A DNA stretch of 64,000 nt from Gemmatimonadota bacterium (GTDB taxonomy: Bacteria > Gemmatimonadota > Gemmatimonadetes > Gemmatimonadales > Gemmatimonadaceae). Below, one piece after another: positions 31,070 through 39,439 of this stretch (its first letter is position 1; each line of letters opens with the position of its first letter). The translations under genes and the position numbers were made by a program. The notes under the pieces were generated by a model that saw nothing but the letters and a program-made list of their open reading frames with translations, was not told the DNA's origin and made no database searches. The stretch spans positions 1 through 64,000 of the forward strand of contig JACPFW010000029.1 in NCBI GenBank assembly GCA_016182795.1, given 5' to 3'.

Positions 31070-32344
31070 ATGAATACCCCCGCCGTACCAAGCATCGCCG
31101 CCCCGGAGACCGGGGTGCAGCGCACCGTCCTGCCCAACGGGCTGACCGTCCTCTCCGAGTTCTATCCGGGCGTGCGCTCGGTTGCGCTGGGGGCCTGGGT
31201 GCGGGCGGCGTCAGTGCACGAAGCGCGCGAGGTGATGGGGGTCTCGCACCTGCTCGAGCATTTGGTGTTCAAGGGGACCGAACGGCGGAGCGCGCACGCG
31301 CTGGCGCTGTCGCTCGAGTCACTGGGCGGTTCGCTCGACGCCTACACCTCGCGCGAACACACGTCGTTCCAGGCGCGGGTGCTCGACGAGCATCTCCCCG
31401 AGGCCGCCGACGTGATGTTTGACCTCATGTTCCGGCCGCTACTGCGCGCCGAGGACCTGAAGCTCGAGCGCAAGGTGGTACTCGAGGAGATCTCGATGGT
31501 GGAGGACACTCCGGACGACCTCGTGTTCGATTTGCACAACGAGGCGCTGTGGGGCGCGCATCCACTGGGGTATTCGATCCTCGGTACCCGCGACACGGTC
31601 GCGGCCATGAAGCTCGATGACCTGCGCGCGTTGCACGCGCGGGCGTATCATCCGCCGCACGTGGTGGTGTCGGCGGCGGGAAATGTGACCCACGAGCACC
31701 TGCTGGAGGTGCTGGCGGACGCGGGCTGGGCCGATCTGCCGCGCGGCGACGACACGCCGCTCGAAGAGGCGGCGGCGGCGGCGCAGGCACCTGGCGTGCG
31801 TCACGTACAGCGAGACGGCGCGCAGTGCCACGTGGTGCTCGGCTCGGCCACGGTGCCGCACCGCGATGCGCGCCGCTTCGCGCTAATGCTGGTGGACACG
31901 CTGCTCGGCGGCGGGATGAGTTCGCGGCTGTTTCAGAAGGTGCGTGAGGAGCTGGGGCTCGCGTACAGCGTCTACACGTTTCAGAGCTTCCACTCGCTCT
32001 CGGGCGCGCACGGGGTGTATCTCGGCACCGCCCCCGATACGCGCGCGGCCGCGCTGGCGACGGTACAGGCCGAGCTGCGACGGCTGGCCGACGAAGGCAT
32101 CCCCGAGAAGGAGCTTGCCCAGGGGCGGCAGCAGCTGAAGGGGCAGATCACCCTTGGGCTGGAGAGCCCATCGGCGAGAATGTACCGGCTGGCCTCGTTG
32201 GAGCTGTATCGCGAGCCGTTCCGCCCGCTGGACGAGGTGCTGCGCAGCGTCGATGCCATCGACGGAGCGGCGGCACGCGCGGCATGCGCCGAGTTTTTTG
32301 GCCCAGACCGGCAGACGGTGGTGAGTCTGGGGCCGACCGCCTAG
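31070..32344 (+). CDS. M16 family zinc peptidase (processing-peptidase-like)
   Basis: 424 residues from the ATG at 31070; a TTG three codons upstream is possible. The inverted zinc motif HLLEHLVFKGTERR with a downstream Glu (DLHNEALWGAHPLGYSILGT) marks an active M16B peptidase related to mitochondrial processing peptidase beta and to Bacillus MlpA/YmxG. LLGGGMSSRLFQKVREELGL is the conserved C-terminal segment. pnp followed by an M16 gene is a frequent arrangement. A TTGACG / TTCTTT pair (31033-31062) ends 7 bases before the ATG. Its stop shares CTAG with the stop of the convergent tetR. Confidence 0.88.
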   Translation: MNTPAVPSIAAPETGVQRTVLPNGLTVLSEFYPGVRSVALGAWVRAASVHEAREVMGVSHLLEHLVFKGTERRSAHALALSLESLGGSLDAYTSREHTSFQARVLDEHLPEAADVMFDLMFRPLLRAEDLKLERKVVLEEISMVEDTPDDLVFDLHNEALWGAHPLGYSILGTRDTVAAMKLDDLRALHARAYHPPHVVVSAAGNVTHEHLLEVLADAGWADLPRGDDTPLEEAAAAAQAPGVRHVQRDGAQCHVVLGSATVPHRDARRFALMLVDTLLGGGMSSRLFQKVREELGLAYSVYTFQSFHSLSGAHGVYLGTAPDTRAAALATVQAELRRLADEGIPEKELAQGRQQLKGQITLGLESPSARMYRLASLELYREPFRPLDEVLRSVDAIDGAAARAACAEFFGPDRQTVVSLGPTA

Positions 32345-32958
32345 ACGGTGGTCGACGCCGGCCGGACGTTCGTCATCAGTCCGACCGCGGCCGCCAGATG
32401 GTCGTCGACGTCGAAGCGCTCGGCATCGATCATCGACTGCACGGCACAGCCTTTGATGAGGCTGACGGCCAAGCCGGCCAGGCCCTCGGGCGTGACGTCG
32501 GCGAAGCGGTCGGGCTCGGCCCGCAGCACTTCCGCGGCAAGCGGTCGGAACGACGCGCGGTATCGAGCGAACTCCGTCTGCAGCTTCTCGCGAATCGCCG
32601 CGTCGCGCACGCCGGCCATCCAGTAATCGAACGTGAGGCGAATGCGCAGCGGCTCGCTGGTGAGTCGGCTCATTTCGCGGCGCAGCACGGCGATGAGGCG
32701 CTCGGTGGGGGAGGGGAGCGCGGCCACGGCCGGATCGACGAGCAGCACCGTGGTGGTGGCGAGCACGTGGTCGAGGAGGGCGAGCAACAACTGGCGCCGA
32801 GTCTCGAAGTGGAAGATCACGAGACCGGGACTCACGTTTGCCGCCGCCGCGACGCGCAGGATCGTGGTTTCCCACAGCCCGTGTTCAGCGGCCACATCGT
32901 ACGTCGCCGCGAGGATCTGCTCCCGCCGCTCTGGCTCCGGCACTCTCTTGCCCGGCAT
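32341..32958 (-). CDS. TetR family transcriptional regulator
   Basis: 205 residues from the ATG at 32958, preceded by GGAGGGGG. The N-terminal HTH is PERREQILAATYDVAAEHGL then TTILRVAAAANVSPGLVIFHF. The C-terminal ligand domain (about residues 75-200) includes LTFDYWMAGVRDAAIREKLQ and TPEGLAGLAVSLIKGCAVQS, resembling BetI-type members in length and layout; the ligand is unknown. It is divergent from the Ehr-like operon, with a palindromic operator candidate in between, and likely controls that operon and itself. The much longer open frame reading upstream is a GC artefact. Confidence 0.88.
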   Translation of the reverse strand: MPGKRVPEPERREQILAATYDVAAEHGLWETTILRVAAAANVSPGLVIFHFETRRQLLLALLDHVLATTTVLLVDPAVAALPSPTERLIAVLRREMSRLTSEPLRIRLTFDYWMAGVRDAAIREKLQTEFARYRASFRPLAAEVLRAEPDRFADVTPEGLAGLAVSLIKGCAVQSMIDAERFDVDDHLAAAVGLMTNVRPASTTV

Positions 32959-33069
32959 CCGACCCCCTCCGGTTCGAGTTCCGCGTCCGACGCTCTGTGC
33001 CGCCTGCCGTCCGCACCACGGCAGCACGCGGACCGGCGCCGAGCATCGCGTTGACTGAGCTTCAGACAT

Positions 33070-33099
33070 AGCATAACGTTGTATTGAACGGAAGTTCAA
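33070..33099 (-). promoter_or_regulatory. Putative tetR promoter
   Basis: On the minus strand TTGAAC (33099-33094), an 18-base spacer, and TATGCT (33075-33070). The -35 lies inside the palindrome at 33081-33102, which would allow autorepression. Confidence 0.55.
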
Positions 33100-33102
33100 T
33101 AC
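33081..33102 (+). promoter_or_regulatory. Palindromic operator candidate for the TetR regulator
   Basis: A perfect 9-bp inverted repeat GTATTGAAC-GGAA-GTTCAATAC in the 291-base divergent gap between tetR and the Ehr-like operon. Its size, symmetry and AT content in a GC-rich region fit a TetR dimer site. The remaining gap (33103-33249) shows nothing I can name; the operon promoter probably overlaps or follows the palindrome. Confidence 0.75.
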
Positions 33103-33249
33103 GAGATTTCGATCGAGAGTGGCACTCGCGCAAAGCCACCTTTCGCGTCGTCTGGGAGGGCACGCCGAACGGATGTCCGAGCCAGGGGTGGTTGATCGGG
33201 CCACGGCCTGTGGCCTGCGGGAGCATGCCGCGGCCGCGGGCGCGCTGCG

Positions 33250-35226
33250 GTGTGGAATGAGCGACCGGTCCGGCGCGTGAACACCGGGTGGCTGGTGCTC
33301 GTGGCAGTGTGTTGCCTGCTCGGCGGCATCGCCGCGGCGCGCGCGGCGACGCGCGCGTGGCTTGCGCTCACGCTGACCGGAGTCGCTGCGGGGCTGGCGG
33401 CGGCGGCGCGAGTCCTGATCGGCGCTGGCGCGTGGGAGTGGACCAGCGCCATGCGAGTGGGCGGCGAGACGCTGCATCTGCGACTCGATTCCATTAGCGC
33501 AATGTTTCTGGCGCTCTTGTGCGTGATCGCTGGCGCCGGAGCGGTCTACTCGAGTGCGTACTGGACCGATGCGATGCACCCCCGGTCGGCCGGTGCAGGA
33601 CGGCGCTGGTGGAACGTGCTGGTGCTCAGCATTGTCGTGGTGCTGCTCGCTTCGAACGGAGTTCATTTTCTGCTCGGGTGGGAGGCGTTCACGATCAGCG
33701 CGTACTTCCTGATCACGCTCGACCGCGACAACCCCGACGTGCGCCGCGCCGGATGGCTCTACCTCGCGGTGTCGCATGTGGCGGTCCTGCTGCTGTTCAC
33801 GTTCTTCGCGCTCCTCGCGGTCCGCACCGGCACGTGGGACCTCGGACCGATGCAGGAGCGCGCGGAACTTGCGCCGCTCTTCTGGCTGATGCTGGTCGGA
33901 TTCGGCATCAAGGCGGGGGTGTTTCCGCTGCACGTCTGGCTGCCCTCGGCGCACGCGAACGCGCCGAGCCACGTGTCGGCGATGCTGTCGGGCGTGGCGC
34001 TCAAGATCGGCGTCTACGGACTGGTGCGGTTTGCCGGGTGGCTGCCGACACCGCCGGAGGCCGGCTGGGTCGTGGCGACGCTGGGCGTGACAAGCGCGGT
34101 GCTGGGTGTGGCGTTTGCGCTCGGGCAGCACGACATCAAGCGCCTGCTGGCGTACCACAGCGTGGAGAACGTGGGGATCATCCTGATCGGACTGGGCTTC
34201 GGGATGGTGGCGACCGCGCAGGGATATCCGGCGTGGGGACGGCTGGCGCTGATCGGTGGTCTGCTGCACGTCTGGAATCACGGATTGTTCAAGGGCCTGC
34301 TGTTTCTCGGGGCTGGATCGGTGCTGCACGCGACCGGAACGCGCGAGATGAGCCGCCTGGGCGGACTGTGGCGTCGCATGCCGTGGACCACGGCACTGTT
34401 CGCGCTCGGCGCCGTGGCCATCTGCGGGCTGCCGCCGCTGAACGGCTTCGTGAGCGAGTGGCTGGTGTTCCTCGGACTGTTCGGGGCGGTGCTGTCACGC
34501 GGTTCTTCGGTGTGGATGGCCATACCGGCGGCGATTCTTCTGGCGCTCACGGGGGCGCTGGCGCTCGCCTGCTTCGTCAAGGTGTGCGGCGTCGTCTTTC
34601 TCGGGGCGCCCCGTTCGGAGACGGCGGCACGGGCGCACGAGAGCGGGCTGGCCATGCGCCTCCCGATGCTCGGGCTCGCCGGAGGCTGCGTGGCCATCGG
34701 CGTGGCGCCGCTGCTTGTCTGGCCGGCGCTCTCGCGCGCCGTCGGCACGTGGCACGGCGGATGGATGGACGCTGCGGAACCGGCGCCGCTGATGATGCTT
34801 GGCGCGGTGCAGACGGGGGTGCTGGTGATCGGCGGCGCGGTTGCGTGGATGCTGTGGCGCCGCGTGCGTGCCGTCGGGTGCGTGACGGCGCCGACATGGG
34901 ACTGCGGCTACGCGCTGCCGACGGCGCGCATGCAGTACACGGCGGGCTCGTTTGCCGGTATCGTCACCGAGTGGTTCGCGTTCATCTTGCGCCCGGTGCT
35001 GCATATGGAACGCCCGGAGGGCCTCGCGCCCCAGTCGGCGAGTCATTGGCAGCATACGCCGGAGACGGTGCTGGAACGGGCGGTCGAACCGCTCGGCGCG
35101 CTCGTGCTGCAGGGCGCGGTGGCGGCGCGGCGTCTCCAGCACGGCCGAGTGCAGGCGTATCTGGTGTACCTGCTGATCGGTGTCGCGCTGCTCGCGGCCG
35201 TGGTGCTGAGCGGAGTGTCGCCATGA
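33250..35226 (+). CDS. hyfB: Ehr/Hyf complex antiporter-like subunit, HyfB type, copy 1
   Basis: 658 residues from a GTG at 33250; a GTG at 33277 is equally possible and neither has a clear Shine-Dalgarno. About 16 hydrophobic segments. NuoL/HyfB family proton-channel motifs: FLLGWEAFTISAYFLITLD (the conserved membrane Glu), FGIKAGVFPLHVWLPSAHAN (key Lys and His), LGQHDIKRLLAYHSVENVGI (discontinuous helix) and HVWNHGLFKGLLFLGAGSV. The C-terminus continues with the HyfB-specific extension (WDCGYALPTARMQYTAGSF). It is the first gene of the operon and closely similar to the gene at 35947. Confidence 0.88.
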   Translation: MWNERPVRRVNTGWLVLVAVCCLLGGIAAARAATRAWLALTLTGVAAGLAAAARVLIGAGAWEWTSAMRVGGETLHLRLDSISAMFLALLCVIAGAGAVYSSAYWTDAMHPRSAGAGRRWWNVLVLSIVVVLLASNGVHFLLGWEAFTISAYFLITLDRDNPDVRRAGWLYLAVSHVAVLLLFTFFALLAVRTGTWDLGPMQERAELAPLFWLMLVGFGIKAGVFPLHVWLPSAHANAPSHVSAMLSGVALKIGVYGLVRFAGWLPTPPEAGWVVATLGVTSAVLGVAFALGQHDIKRLLAYHSVENVGIILIGLGFGMVATAQGYPAWGRLALIGGLLHVWNHGLFKGLLFLGAGSVLHATGTREMSRLGGLWRRMPWTTALFALGAVAICGLPPLNGFVSEWLVFLGLFGAVLSRGSSVWMAIPAAILLALTGALALACFVKVCGVVFLGAPRSETAARAHESGLAMRLPMLGLAGGCVAIGVAPLLVWPALSRAVGTWHGGWMDAAEPAPLMMLGAVQTGVLVIGGAVAWMLWRRVRAVGCVTAPTWDCGYALPTARMQYTAGSFAGIVTEWFAFILRPVLHMERPEGLAPQSASHWQHTPETVLERAVEPLGALVLQGAVAARRLQHGRVQAYLVYLLIGVALLAAVVLSGVSP

Positions 35227-35242
35227 GCATCGGAGTTCCGAC

Positions 35243-35950
35243 ATGTTCCTGAATCTCATCCAGATTGCCGAGTCGTTCGGCATATCGGAGGGGGTCGTCG
35301 AGGGGTGGATCCGCGACGAGGGGCTGCCACATACCCGCGATCGAGGGCGACTGTTGTTCGATCGCGCGCAGGTGGCCCACTGGGCGGCGCTGCGTGGACT
35401 GTCGTCGCAGGCGGGCTTCCTCGCGCCCGAGCATTCCGTCTTTGCGACGGGCATCCGGCTCGAACCGCTGCTGCGCGCGGGCGGCATCCATCGCGGCGTC
35501 GCGCCGGAGGATGTGGGGGTGGTGTTCGACCGCGTGGTGTCGGCGCTGCCGCGCACGACGCCGGCGGTGCGACAGCTGCTGGCGCAGCGCTTGCGTGCGC
35601 CGGGCGGCGTGACACCGGCACCGGTGGGTGGCGGGTTTGCGGTGCCGCACCCGAGCGCGCGCGTCGCGCTGGGGCGCGACGCGGGCACGATTGCGCTGGT
35701 CTTCCTGCGCGACGGCATGCTGCTTCCTGAGGGCGCGGCCGATGGCGTGCCAGTGACGCGCCTGTTCTTCTTCGTGGCACCGTCGCCCCGCGCGCACCTC
35801 GACCTGCTCGGGCGGCTGAGCCGGCTGTTGAGCCGGGGACCGCTGCGCGACGCCTTGCACGCGGGGGCCACGGACGACGAGATCTTCCGTGCCGTGGCGG
35901 CGTTCGACGAGGAATTGGCGGCGCCCGGCGTGAGGAGCGGCCCATCGTGA
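35243..35950 (+). CDS. DNA-binding HTH / PTS EIIA (PtsN-like) fusion protein
   Basis: 235 residues. The N-terminal 55 residues are an excisionase/MerR-type winged helix: LIQIAESFGISEGVVEGWIR then GRLLFDRAQVAHW. From about residue 70 to 220 the protein is an EIIA-type-2 PTS domain, with the phosphorylatable His in GGFAVPHPSARVALG (His136) and VTRLFFFVAPSPRAHLDLLG as the conserved core. It lies between two HyfB-type genes, 16 bases after the first and overlapping the second by 4 bases. It probably senses PTS(Ntr) phosphorylation state and either regulates transcription or docks on the complex; this is inference. Confidence 0.85.
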   Translation: MFLNLIQIAESFGISEGVVEGWIRDEGLPHTRDRGRLLFDRAQVAHWAALRGLSSQAGFLAPEHSVFATGIRLEPLLRAGGIHRGVAPEDVGVVFDRVVSALPRTTPAVRQLLAQRLRAPGGVTPAPVGGGFAVPHPSARVALGRDAGTIALVFLRDGMLLPEGAADGVPVTRLFFFVAPSPRAHLDLLGRLSRLLSRGPLRDALHAGATDDEIFRAVAAFDEELAAPGVRSGPS

Positions 35951-37896
35951 TCGCCGGACCGCTGCTCACGCTGTCGTTCAGCGCGCTGGTGCTGGCCGCG
36001 CTTGCGGGTCGCCGGTGGCCACGCACCTGGCTTGCGCTCACCGTGGCCGGATCGGGTGTGGCACTGGCCGCAGCGCTGCTCGTGCTGTTCGGCACGACGG
36101 ACTGGGAGTGGCGTGGCACGGTCGCCTTTGGCGGTGAGTTGCCACATCTGCGGCTCGACGGCCTGAGCGCAATTTTCCTGGCGCTGGTCGGCGTCCTGGG
36201 CGGCGCCGGGGCGGTGTACGCCCACGAATACTGGTCCGATGCGTCGCATCCGACCTCGGCGCCGCGCGGTCGCGCGTGGTGGAGCGTGCTGGTGCTGAGC
36301 ATGATGCTCGTGCTGACGATCGCCAACGGACTGCACTTCCTGCTGGCCTGGGAGTCGTTCGCGATCGCCGCGTTCTTCCTGATCACGCTCGACAGCGGCG
36401 CGCGCGCGGTGCGATCGGCGGGCTGGCTGTACCTGGCGGCGTCGCATGCGGGAACGCTGGCGCTGTTCGCCTTCTTCGCGCTGCTCGCCGAGCGGACGGG
36501 GAGCTGGGACTTGGGCCCGATGCGCGCGCAGGCCGGGCTGCAGCCGCTGTTCTGGCTGGCGATGCTGGGATTCGGCGTGAAGGCCGGCCTGTTCCCGTTG
36601 CACGTCTGGCTGCCGTCGGCCCACGCCAACGCCCCCACTCACGTGTCGGCCATCATGTCGGGGGCCGCGATCAAGATGGGCGTGTACGGCCTCGTGCGCT
36701 TCAGCGGCTGGCTGCCGGTGCCGGTGTCGGCGGCATGGGTGCTGGTGATCGTCGGCTCGCTGAGCGCGCTGCTCGGCATCGCGTTCGCGTTCGCGCAGGG
36801 CGACCTCAAACGCTTGCTCGCCTACTGTTCGGTGGAGAACGTGGGGATCATTCTCGTGGGCGTGGGCGGCGCCCTGCTCGCCGTCGCCGATGGCGACTCG
36901 CCCTGGGGACGGCTGGTGCTGGCCGGCGCGCTGTTTCACGTCTGGAATCACGGTTTGTTCAAGGGCCTGCTGTTCTTTGGGGCCGGCTCGGTGCTGCACG
37001 CCACGGGAACGCGGGAGATGAGCCGACTCGGCGGCCTCTGGCGGCGGCTCCCATGGACAGCGGCGTCGTTTGCGATCGGGTGCCTTGCCGTGGCCGGCTT
37101 GCCGCCGCTCAATGGATTCGTGAGCGAGTGGCTGGTGTATCTCGGGCTGTTCGATGCGGTCACGAGCCACGGCGCGACCGCGTGGGCCGCGATCTTCGCG
37201 GCGCTGATGCTCGGGAGCGCGGGGGCGCTTGCGCTGGCGAGCTTCGTGAAAGCGGGATCGATGGTGTTCCTCGGCGCGCCCCGCGGTCGGGCGGCGGCGC
37301 AGGCGCACGAGGCCGGCCGGGCGATGCGCGGGGCCATGCTGCTGCTCGCCGCGCTGTGCGTGGGGCTCGGCCTTGCGCCGACGCTCGTTTGGCGGGCGCT
37401 CGCACGCGGGGTTGCCGCGTGGCATCCGGCGTGGACCGTGGCGCCGGTGCCCGGCGCGCTGCAGGCGATCGGCGGTACACAGCTCGCGCTCGCCATGCTG
37501 CTCCCCGCGGTGGGCTGGTTCGCGTGGCGCAAGATGCACGGACGCACGGCGCGACGGGCGTTGACGTGGGACTGCGGATTCGCCGCGCCCACCGCGCGCA
37601 TGCAGTACTCGAGCGCATCGTTCGCCGGCATCGCGAGTGGGTGGTTCCGATGGATCCTGCGGCCGCGCCTGACTCTGCGCCGGCCGCGCGGCCTGATGCC
37701 GACCCGCGCCTTCCGTCTGGAGCGCATTCCCGAAACGATGCTGGACCTCGTGATTGTTCCTATCGGCGGGCTGATCATGCAGACGGCGAGCGGGGCGCGT
37801 CGGCTGCAGCATGGCAGCCTGCAGGCCTACATCCTGTACGTCGTGGCGGGGCTCGTCGCGTTGGGCGCGATGGTCCTCGGGGCTGGGATCCGATGA
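35947..37896 (+). CDS. hyfB: Ehr/Hyf complex antiporter-like subunit, HyfB type, copy 2
   Basis: 649 residues from a GTG overlapping the previous stop. It parallels copy 1 segment by segment: FLLAWESFAIAAFFLITLD, FGVKAGLFPLHVWLPSAHAN, FAQGDLKRLLAYCSVENVGI, HVWNHGLFKGLLFFGAGSV, and the C-terminal WDCGFAAPTARMQYSSASF. Nothing suggests loss of function: Glu, Lys and His of the channel are kept. With the HyfF homologue at 39436 the complex would have three large antiporter-like subunits, as complex I has. Confidence 0.88.
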   Translation: MIAGPLLTLSFSALVLAALAGRRWPRTWLALTVAGSGVALAAALLVLFGTTDWEWRGTVAFGGELPHLRLDGLSAIFLALVGVLGGAGAVYAHEYWSDASHPTSAPRGRAWWSVLVLSMMLVLTIANGLHFLLAWESFAIAAFFLITLDSGARAVRSAGWLYLAASHAGTLALFAFFALLAERTGSWDLGPMRAQAGLQPLFWLAMLGFGVKAGLFPLHVWLPSAHANAPTHVSAIMSGAAIKMGVYGLVRFSGWLPVPVSAAWVLVIVGSLSALLGIAFAFAQGDLKRLLAYCSVENVGIILVGVGGALLAVADGDSPWGRLVLAGALFHVWNHGLFKGLLFFGAGSVLHATGTREMSRLGGLWRRLPWTAASFAIGCLAVAGLPPLNGFVSEWLVYLGLFDAVTSHGATAWAAIFAALMLGSAGALALASFVKAGSMVFLGAPRGRAAAQAHEAGRAMRGAMLLLAALCVGLGLAPTLVWRALARGVAAWHPAWTVAPVPGALQAIGGTQLALAMLLPAVGWFAWRKMHGRTARRALTWDCGFAAPTARMQYSSASFAGIASGWFRWILRPRLTLRRPRGLMPTRAFRLERIPETMLDLVIVPIGGLIMQTASGARRLQHGSLQAYILYVVAGLVALGAMVLGAGIR

Positions 37897-38801
37897 TGAT
37901 CGTGCTCTCGTTCGTTGCGCGCCTGGCATGGTGGCTGCTGCTGGCGCCGCTGCTCCCGGGCATCATCAACAAGGTGAAGGCGTGGGTGGCCGGACGTCGC
38001 GGACCGCCGGTGCTGCAGCTCTACTACGACCTGGCGCGCCTGTGGCGGAAGCAGGTCGTGATGAGCACGCTCGCGTCGCCGGCGTTCATCGTTGGTCCGG
38101 CGGTGGCGTGGGCCGCGGTGCTCGGCGCGACACTGCTCGTGCCGCTGGGGCCGGCGGCCGGCGCGACGCTAAGCTTCCGCGGCGACGTGGTGCTGATGCT
38201 CTACCTGCTCGCGCTCGCGCGGTTTGCGACGACGTGGGCGGCCATGGAAACGGGGTCGGCGTTCGAGGGGATGGGGGCGGCGCGCGAGGTGACCTACGCG
38301 GTGCTCGCCGAGGCGGCGATGATCGCCGCCATGCTCACGCTGGCCGTGCAGACGGGAAGCGTCTCGCTGGCGACCATGCTGGCGCCGTCGGTCGGCACGA
38401 GCGCGGTGCTGCTCGCGGCCGGACTGTTCACGGTGCTGCTGGTGGAGAACTGCCGCGTGCCGTTCGACGACCCGGCGACGCACCTCGAACTGACGATGAT
38501 CCACGAGGTGATGGTGCTCGACCACAGCGGCCCGCCGTTCGCGGCCATTCTGCACGGCGCCTCAATGAAGCTGCTCCTGTTTGCCGTGCTCGTGACGCAG
38601 TCGGTGCTGCCCATGGGCACCTATTCCCGAACGATGGCGTCGATCGTGCTGCTCGTCGGCGTGCTCATCGTGACGGTGGGTGTCGGGATCGTGGAGTCGT
38701 TCATGGCGCGCTTCGCGTTCCGGCGCGTGCCGCTGCTGCTGACGACGTCGGTGCTGCTCTGCGTCTTCGCCCTGCTCGTGGCGTGGCAGGGGGCGGCCTG
38801 A
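37893..38801 (+). CDS. hyfC: Ehr/Hyf complex membrane subunit, NuoH/HyfC type
   Basis: 302 residues, about eight transmembrane segments. NuoH-family features: PLLPGIINKVKAWVAGRRGP near the N-terminus, ETGSAFEGMGAAREVTYAVL (the conserved acidic loop), VENCRVPFDDPATHLELTMI and HEVMVLDHSGP. The subunit anchors the peripheral arm and lies near the quinone/charge-transfer entry in complex I. The start is the first of two adjacent ATGs overlapping the previous stop. Confidence 0.92.
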   Translation: MMIVLSFVARLAWWLLLAPLLPGIINKVKAWVAGRRGPPVLQLYYDLARLWRKQVVMSTLASPAFIVGPAVAWAAVLGATLLVPLGPAAGATLSFRGDVVLMLYLLALARFATTWAAMETGSAFEGMGAAREVTYAVLAEAAMIAAMLTLAVQTGSVSLATMLAPSVGTSAVLLAAGLFTVLLVENCRVPFDDPATHLELTMIHEVMVLDHSGPPFAAILHGASMKLLLFAVLVTQSVLPMGTYSRTMASIVLLVGVLIVTVGVGIVESFMARFAFRRVPLLLTTSVLLCVFALLVAWQGAA

Positions 38802-39439
38802 TGCGCGACCTGAATCTGCTGATCGGGCTGGCGATGGGGCTGAACCTCGTGGCGCTGGGGAGCAGCCGGTTGCCGTCGATCATCCGAGCGACGGCGTTGC
38901 AGGGCGTGCTGCTCGGCATCATGCCCCTGCTGCTCGAGCACGATTTCGGCTGGCAGGTGGTGGCGGTGGCGGTGGCGACGGCGATCGGCAAGGGCGTCGT
39001 GATCCCGGGGTTGCTGCAGCGCGCGATGCGCGCGGCGCACATTGAGCGCGAAGTCGAACCCTTCATCGGCTTTGTGCCGTCGCTCCTGCTGGGCGCGTTC
39101 GGCACGATCGCCGCGCTCGCGGTGGCGCGTTCGCTGCCGTTGCTCCCGGAGCACGCCAAGTCGCTGCTGGTGCCGGGGGCGCTGGCGTCGATGCTGACCG
39201 GATTCGTACTGCTGATCGGCCGCGTGAAGGCCATCTCGCAGGTGTGCGGCTACCTGATCTTCGAAAACGGCATCTACCTGTTCGGCCTTCTGCTCATCGG
39301 CTCGACGCCGCTGCTGGTGGAGGCCGGCGTTCTGCTGGACCTGACCGTGGGCATCTTCGTTATCGGTATCATCGTGGACCGCATTCAGCGCGCCTTCGAC
39401 TCGCTGGACACCCGCAAGCTGACGGTGCTGCGCGAATGA
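38801..39439 (+). CDS. hyfE: Ehr/Hyf complex membrane subunit, HyfE type
   Basis: 212 residues with about six or seven hydrophobic segments. The N-terminal half is HyfE-specific; the C-terminal half resembles NuoK/MrpC: SQVCGYLIFENGIYLFGLLL contains the conserved membrane Glu, followed by LLVEAGVLLDLTVGIFVIGI. It overlaps neighbours by 1 and 4 bases, so the operon is tightly coupled. Confidence 0.88.
   Translation: MRDLNLLIGLAMGLNLVALGSSRLPSIIRATALQGVLLGIMPLLLEHDFGWQVVAVAVATAIGKGVVIPGLLQRAMRAAHIEREVEPFIGFVPSLLLGAFGTIAALAVARSLPLLPEHAKSLLVPGALASMLTGFVLLIGRVKAISQVCGYLIFENGIYLFGLLLIGSTPLLVEAGVLLDLTVGIFVIGIIVDRIQRAFDSLDTRKLTVLRE

Noticed and set aside
34495-37929. Very long open frame on the minus strand (over 1100 codons), and similar ones opposite pnp and rpsA
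   Set aside because: They lie opposite well-recognised genes, have Arg/His/Ala-rich composition and no domain; they result from the scarcity of stop codons in antisense frames of GC-rich genes.
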